Shown here: positions 31,375 to 34,577 of the stretch, one piece after another | How positions within the stretch are numbered: the first letter of the stretch is position 1 | How the letters are laid out: each line of letters begins with the position of its first letter | Source: an uncultured Verrucomicrobia subdivision 3 bacterium | Lineage (GTDB): Bacteria > Verrucomicrobiota > Verrucomicrobiia > Limisphaerales > UBA11358 | Reading direction: 5' to 3' | Length of the DNA stretch: 34,577 nt | Assembly (NCBI GenBank): GCA_903870815.1 | Contig: CAIQEI010000086.1 | Span: 1 to 34,577, forward strand | The notes under the pieces: model-generated | Told to the model about the DNA's origin: nothing | Database searches by the model: none | The model's input: only the letters and a program-made list of their open reading frames with translations | Position numbers and translations under genes: made by a program

Positions 31375-31416
31375 CGGTCAATTCAACACCGGCGGTGCGA
31401 AAATGGTTCGGAGAAA

Positions 31417-32193
31417 TTATTGTTGCGGCGATTTTATGGAGTTTCTCCATAGCGCCACCGCCAACTTGATTTCCGCCGCGCAGTTGGCTTTGGGCTTAAC
31501 GAACCGCGGGGTGAACCACGGGAAACCGCCCGTCAAGTCGTGCGTTACCAGGATCTGCCCGTCACAATCCGGACCGCTTCCGATGCCGATGGTCGGGATC
31601 GGAATACATTGTGAAAGCTCCTTCGCGATCGGCGGCGTCACGAGTTCCAGCACGATGGCGAATGCCCCCGCATTGGCCAATGCGCTCGCGTCGGCGATCA
31701 GTTTTTGGTGCTCCGCTTCCTGTTTGCCTTTGATGTGATAGCCGCCTTCTTCCAGGACGTGCTGCGGCAGCATGCCCAGGTGACCGCAAAATGGAATTCC
31801 CGCCGCGAGGATGGCCTGGATCTGCGGTAGAATTTCCCGGCCGCCTTCCGCCTTCACAAATTCCGCGCCGGCCGCTATGAGGCGTTTGGCATTGGCTACG
31901 GCGGTTGCCACGGTTTCGTAACTGTGATACGGCAGATCCGCGCCAAGCAGCGCACCCGGTTTGGCGCGGGCGGCCGCGCGGACGTGATGCTCCATTTCCG
32001 GCATCGTGACGTGCGTCGTGTCGGGATAACCGAGCACCACCATGCCGAGCGAATCGCCGACGAGGAGCAGGGGAATGCCCGCCTCGTCGAGCAGCTTGGC
32101 CATCGGATAATCATACGCCGTAAGCGCGGCGATTTTCTCGCCGCGACTTTTCATCGCGCGTACTTCGGCAACGGTGATTTTTAAAGAATTCAT
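31417..32193 (-). CDS. panB: 3-methyl-2-oxobutanoate hydroxymethyltransferase
   Basis: First committed step of pantothenate (CoA) synthesis: adds a hydroxymethyl group from methylene-tetrahydrofolate to 2-oxoisovalerate. 258 residues, a TIM-barrel decamer in the family. Motifs: IAALTAYDYPMAKLLDEAGIP, LLVGDSLGMVVLGYPDTTHVTMPEM (metal and ketoacid site), FVKAEGG, IPFCGHLGMLPQ and PTIGIGSGPDCDGQILVTHDLTG. panC and panD are not in the window. Upstream gene hldA ends 69 bp earlier. Confidence 0.96.
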   Translation of the reverse strand: MNSLKITVAEVRAMKSRGEKIAALTAYDYPMAKLLDEAGIPLLLVGDSLGMVVLGYPDTTHVTMPEMEHHVRAAARAKPGALLGADLPYHSYETVATAVANAKRLIAAGAEFVKAEGGREILPQIQAILAAGIPFCGHLGMLPQHVLEEGGYHIKGKQEAEHQKLIADASALANAGAFAIVLELVTPPIAKELSQCIPIPTIGIGSGPDCDGQILVTHDLTGGFPWFTPRFVKPKANCAAEIKLAVALWRNSIKSPQQ

Positions 32194-32262
32194 TGCTGCT
32201 CCAGATGCGCACCGGTTAAACCAGATGGGGAATCACAGAAATAACCTGTGTTTCATCTGCGC

Positions 32263-33279
32263 CTATTTGTGGCCAAAACTTTTTATCAGCTCCTCCGGTG
32301 TGGTCGTCGCCGTGCCAACTTTCCCGACGACAATGCCGGCGGCGTGGTTGGAGAGAATGGCGGCTTCAATCGGCGATGCGCCCGCCGCAATCGCCAGCGT
32401 AAAGCTTGCGATGACCGTGTCGCCCGCGCCGGAAACATCGAACACCTCCTGCGCCACCGTCGGGATGTGGAACGGCTTCTGCCCGCGCTGGCACAGGAGC
32501 ATTCCCAGTTCGCCGAGCGTGATGAGCAGCAGCGCCGGACGCAGTTCCTCCAGCAGCCGTTCCGCGACGAGCATCAGGTTTTTGTCCGCGAATGGATTCT
32601 CGTTCTTGGTTTCGTCCGGCAAATCCGCCAGTTCAAACGCCTCCTTGCGGTTCGGCGTGATGAGCGAGAGGTGGTTCAAGTTCAGGTGGTGCACCGGCTT
32701 CGGGTCGAGGCTCAACCACACGCCGCCCGCGTGGCAAAGCGATTTGATTTCGTCCAGCAACGGCTGCGTGACCACCCCTTTGCCGTAGTCGCCCACGATG
32801 ACGGCGTCGGCCTGGGGGAGTTTCAATTTCAATTCCGCAATCAGGGTGCCGTTAAGCTTTCCGTCCAGGCCGTCGCGCGTCTCGCGGTCAATCCGCACGA
32901 CCTGCTGCTGGTGCGCGACGATGCGCGTCTTGATGCTGGTGTGCCGCGCGGAACTTTTCACCAGGCCGTCGCAGCCGATGCGCTGCGTGCCCAGCAGATT
33001 CAGCAGCTTGCGCCCGGCGTCGTCGTTGCCGATGGCGCCAAAAAGTTCCGTCGGCGTGGCCAGTGAAACCAGGTTGCGCGCGACGTTGGCCGCGCCGCCG
33101 GGCATGAAGCTCTCGCGCTGGAATTCCACCACCGGCACCGGCGCCTCGGGCGAGATGCGCGATACGCCGCCCCAGATGAACTGGTCCAGCATCACGTCGC
33201 CGACGACGAGCACGCGGGTCTTTTGCGCGGCGGCCAGAATCTGCCGGGCGCGTGCTGCGGATAGTTTGTTTGCACTCAT
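32263..33279 (-). CDS. D-glycero-beta-D-manno-heptose-7-phosphate kinase (RfaE1/HldE kinase domain)
   Basis: Ribokinase-family (PfkB) sugar kinase that phosphorylates heptose 7-phosphate at C1 for the ADP-heptose of LPS core. 338 residues from ATG 33279 (MSANKLSAARARQIL). Motifs: VLVVGDVMLDQFIWGGVSRISPEAPVPVV, MPGGAANVARNL, KTRIVAHQQQVVRIDRE, and DVSGAGDTVIASF with the catalytic aspartate. The HldE nucleotidyltransferase domain is absent, so a separate rfaE2-type protein is expected elsewhere. The last codons (GHK-stop) are formed by a dispersed-repeat sequence, so the C-terminus may have been remodelled. Confidence 0.93.
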   Translation of the reverse strand: MSANKLSAARARQILAAAQKTRVLVVGDVMLDQFIWGGVSRISPEAPVPVVEFQRESFMPGGAANVARNLVSLATPTELFGAIGNDDAGRKLLNLLGTQRIGCDGLVKSSARHTSIKTRIVAHQQQVVRIDRETRDGLDGKLNGTLIAELKLKLPQADAVIVGDYGKGVVTQPLLDEIKSLCHAGGVWLSLDPKPVHHLNLNHLSLITPNRKEAFELADLPDETKNENPFADKNLMLVAERLLEELRPALLLITLGELGMLLCQRGQKPFHIPTVAQEVFDVSGAGDTVIASFTLAIAAGASPIEAAILSNHAAGIVVGKVGTATTTPEELIKSFGHK

Positions 33280-33339
33280 ATTTTTTAAACCCCGGGTGGG
33301 CACGGATAAGCCCGGATTGGAAAAATACCGTGGCGCCGA

Positions 33340-33449
33340 GAACGCGGAGAAAGGCAGCGCAAGAAACCTCCGCGCCTATTTGCGGCATCTGCGCCTTTGC
33401 TTTTCTGTGTTTGGTTTTTATCCGTGGCCATCTGTGTGCATCCGTGGTT
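33340..33449. repeat. Dispersed-repeat cluster between thiG and the heptose kinase gene
   Basis: Three in-phase decamers, ATCCGTGGCC, ATCTGTGTGC and ATCCGTGGTT (33420-33449), belong to the same family as the array after nuoN. Just before them is GCGCCTATTTGCGGC (33373-33387), close to GCGCCTATTTGTGGC at 32259-32273 that forms the end of the kinase gene. The whole 150-bp spacer is made of such material. Confidence 0.6.
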
Positions 33450-33453
33450 GATT

Positions 33454-34236
33454 TCAGTTTAGAAATGCCGTCAGCGGACTCGTCGCGCTCGCCGTTGCGC
33501 TCTGCGCGCCGAGGCCGATTTCAAACGCCGCGCGTCCCGCCTCCACCGCCTGCTTGAACGCGATGCCCATGCGGTTTGGATCGTTCGCCACGGCGATGGC
33601 GGTGTTCACCAGCACGGCGTCCGCGCCCATTTCCATCGCCTCCGCCGCCTGGCTCGGCGCGCCCAACCCCGCATCTACGACCACCGGCACGGTGGCTTGT
33701 TCAATGATGATGCGGATCTGGTCGCGCGTCTGGATGCCGCGATTCGAGCCGATGGGCGAACCCAGCGGCATCACCGTCGCGCAACCGGCATCCTGCAGCC
33801 GTTTCGCGAGCACCGGATCGGCGTTGATATAGGGCAGCACGGTGAATCCTTCCTTCACCAGAATTTCCGCCGCCTTGAACGTTTCAATCGGGTCGGGCAG
33901 CAGGTAGCGCGCGTCGGGATGGATTTCGAGCTTCACCCATTTCGGCAGACCCGCGGCGACCGCGAGGCGCGCGAGGCGGACGGCTTCCTCGGCGTTCATC
34001 GCCCCGCTGGTGTTGGGCAGGAGCAGATATTTCTTCGGGTCAATGAATTCGAGGATGTTTGCGAACGGGTCCTTCTTGCCGCTCAAGTCCGCGCGGCGCA
34101 GGGCGACGGTGACCATTTCCGTGCCGCTCGCGGCGAGCGCATCGCGCATGGCTTCCGGCGAGGGAAATTTTCCCGTGCCGAGAATCAGCCGCGAACGAAA
34201 CTCGCGCCCGGCAATGACCAAAGGTTTGAACGACAT
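33454..34236 (-). CDS. thiG: Thiazole synthase
   Basis: Forms the thiazole phosphate ring of thiamine from deoxyxylulose phosphate, dehydroglycine and ThiS thiocarboxylate. 260 residues. The Schiff-base lysine is K102 in [12 protein letters not shown]. The other motifs are [46 protein letters not shown] and [32 protein letters not shown]. ThiS, ThiF and ThiH are not in the window, and no TPP riboswitch is seen in the 148 bp upstream. Thiamine diphosphate is the cofactor of the nearby E1 enzyme, but nothing shows co-regulation. Confidence 0.96.
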   Translation of the reverse strand: MSFKPLVIAGREFRSRLILGTGKFPSPEAMRDALAASGTEMVTVALRRADLSGKKDPFANILEFIDPKKYLLLPNTSGAMNAEEAVRLARLAVAAGLPKWVKLEIHPDARYLLPDPIETFKAAEILVKEGFTVLPYINADPVLAKRLQDAGCATVMPLGSPIGSNRGIQTRDQIRIIIEQATVPVVVDAGLGAPSQAAEAMEMGADAVLVNTAIAVANDPNRMGIAFKQAVEAGRAAFEIGLGAQSATASATSPLTAFLN

Positions 34237-34243
34237 TCAGGAC

Positions 34244-34271
34244 AATTTAGGAAATTGCCACGAATTGTCGA
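34244..34271 (-). promoter_or_regulatory. Possible thiG promoter overlapping an inverted repeat
   Basis: Leftward TCGACA (34271-34266) and TAAATT (34249-34244) are 16 bp apart. The pair overlaps a perfect 7-bp inverted repeat, GACAATT (34241-34247) and AATTGTC (34263-34269). The -10 box ends only 7 bp before ATG 34236, so the transcript would be nearly leaderless. Confidence 0.3.
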
Positions 34272-34353
34272 GGCGGGAAGGAAGAATGCAGGCAAGTCGA
34301 ATGGCGTCTGGTTGGTTTACTTACAATTTCACTGACAAAGGCCGGTCATGCGT

Positions 34354-34379
34354 GAAGAAAACCCTTTAAAATAGGGCTT
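34354..34379 (-). terminator. Terminator-like hairpin after tRNA-Asn
   Basis: On the minus strand AAGCCCT (34379-34373) pairs with AGGGTTT (34365-34359) with one G-U across a 7-nt loop, followed by TCTTC. It starts 5 bp after the tRNA CCA end, the expected position for a tRNA terminator, although the stem is short and the T tract weak. Confidence 0.4.
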
Positions 34380-34384
34380 AAATA

Positions 34385-34459
34385 TGGCTCCAGAGGTAGG
34401 ACTCGAACCTACAACCACACGGTTAACAGCCGCGTGCTCTACCATTGAGCTACTCTGGA
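34385..34459 (-). tRNA. tRNA-Asn (GTT)
   Basis: Full cloverleaf: acceptor TCCAGAG/CTCTGGA, D arm GCTC...GAGC, anticodon stem CGCGG/CCGTG with loop CTGTTAA (anticodon GTT), T arm GTAGG-TTCGAGT-CCTAC, discriminator G, and an encoded CCA (plus strand TGG at 34385-34387). No integrated element is evident at its 3' end. Confidence 0.96.
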
Positions 34460-34511
34460 ACGCAAGGGACGAATAATTTACCAGCCGCCGCGCGTTCGTC
34501 AAACCGATTCG

Positions 34512-34577
34512 TCAGCCATTTTGGCAGTGCGGGCAGAAAAAGGTGCTGCGCGCGGCCTGCACGATGCGTCGGATTGG
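34512..34577 (-). CDS. mutM: Formamidopyrimidine-DNA glycosylase-type C-terminus (partial)
   Basis: Only the last 21 codons and the TGA lie in the window: PIRRIVQAARSTFFCPHCQNG. This is the second half of the C-terminal zinc finger of the MutM/Nei family (I-R-R-x3-A-R-S-T-x2-C-x2-C), which binds damaged DNA for base excision repair. The RST-x2-C pattern favours MutM over Nei, but a fragment this short cannot settle it. The gene starts beyond the right edge and runs leftward. Confidence 0.8.
   Translation of the reverse strand, partial: PIRRIVQAARSTFFCPHCQNG

Noticed and set aside
34237-34384. TPP riboswitch upstream of thiG
   Set aside because: No CTGAGA core or paired THI-box elements in the interval, and the best promoter candidate leaves almost no leader.

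Overview
The window looks like chromosomal DNA of a Verrucomicrobiota bacterium, probably near the Pedosphaera/Limisphaerales group. This is an inference from the gene set: an unusual nuo cassette, a small 68-residue protein that I recall from that group, high-GC genes and many short degenerate intergenic repeats. No rRNA or ribosomal protein gene is present to confirm it.

Layout. 1-1600: a leftward phage-type integrase broken by one in-frame TAG. 1652-4858: an ECF sigma factor coupled to a membrane protein (candidate anti-sigma), a ParA-type ATPase and gcvT. 4859-5922: about 1 kb without a convincing gene, rich in short direct, inverted and tandem repeats. 5923-18325: a 12-gene complex I operon in the order nuoA-B-C-D-I-H-J-K-L-M1-M2-N, mostly joined by 4-bp ATGA/GTGA overlaps. 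18449-21530: gcvH, a small zinc-ribbon-like protein, a decayed glutaredoxin fragment, a leftward ferredoxin-NADP reductase, then glutaredoxin-lipA. 21519-26209: a GNAT-like membrane protein, a nitroreductase-family enzyme and a leftward 2-oxoacid dehydrogenase operon (E1 alpha, E1 beta, E2). 26334-30620: a hybrid histidine kinase, a REC-Hpt-REC regulator and a small esterase. 30685-34577: leftward genes for a small conserved protein, an SLBB lipoprotein, panB, a heptose-7-phosphate kinase (rfaE1/hldA), thiG, tRNA-Asn and the last 21 codons of a MutM-type DNA glycosylase.

How the genes fit together. The main system is complex I with a tandem pair of NuoM pumps and no NuoE/F/G in the cassette. 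Its NuoL has a long C-terminal lateral-helix region. This matches the published class of modified complex I with a fourth proton-pumping subunit. The second NuoM lacks the TM7 lysine thought essential for pumping. A second theme is lipoate: GcvH and the E2 protein carry lipoyl lysines, LipA makes the cofactor, and GcvT and E1 alpha/beta are partners. Candidate links between complex I and NAD(P)H, such as the ferredoxin-NADP reductase, are inference only.

The intergenic spaces hold a second layer of signal. Several carry a different short degenerate tandem array (periods 7, 8, about 9.5 or 10 bp), some resting on start or stop codons of neighbouring genes.
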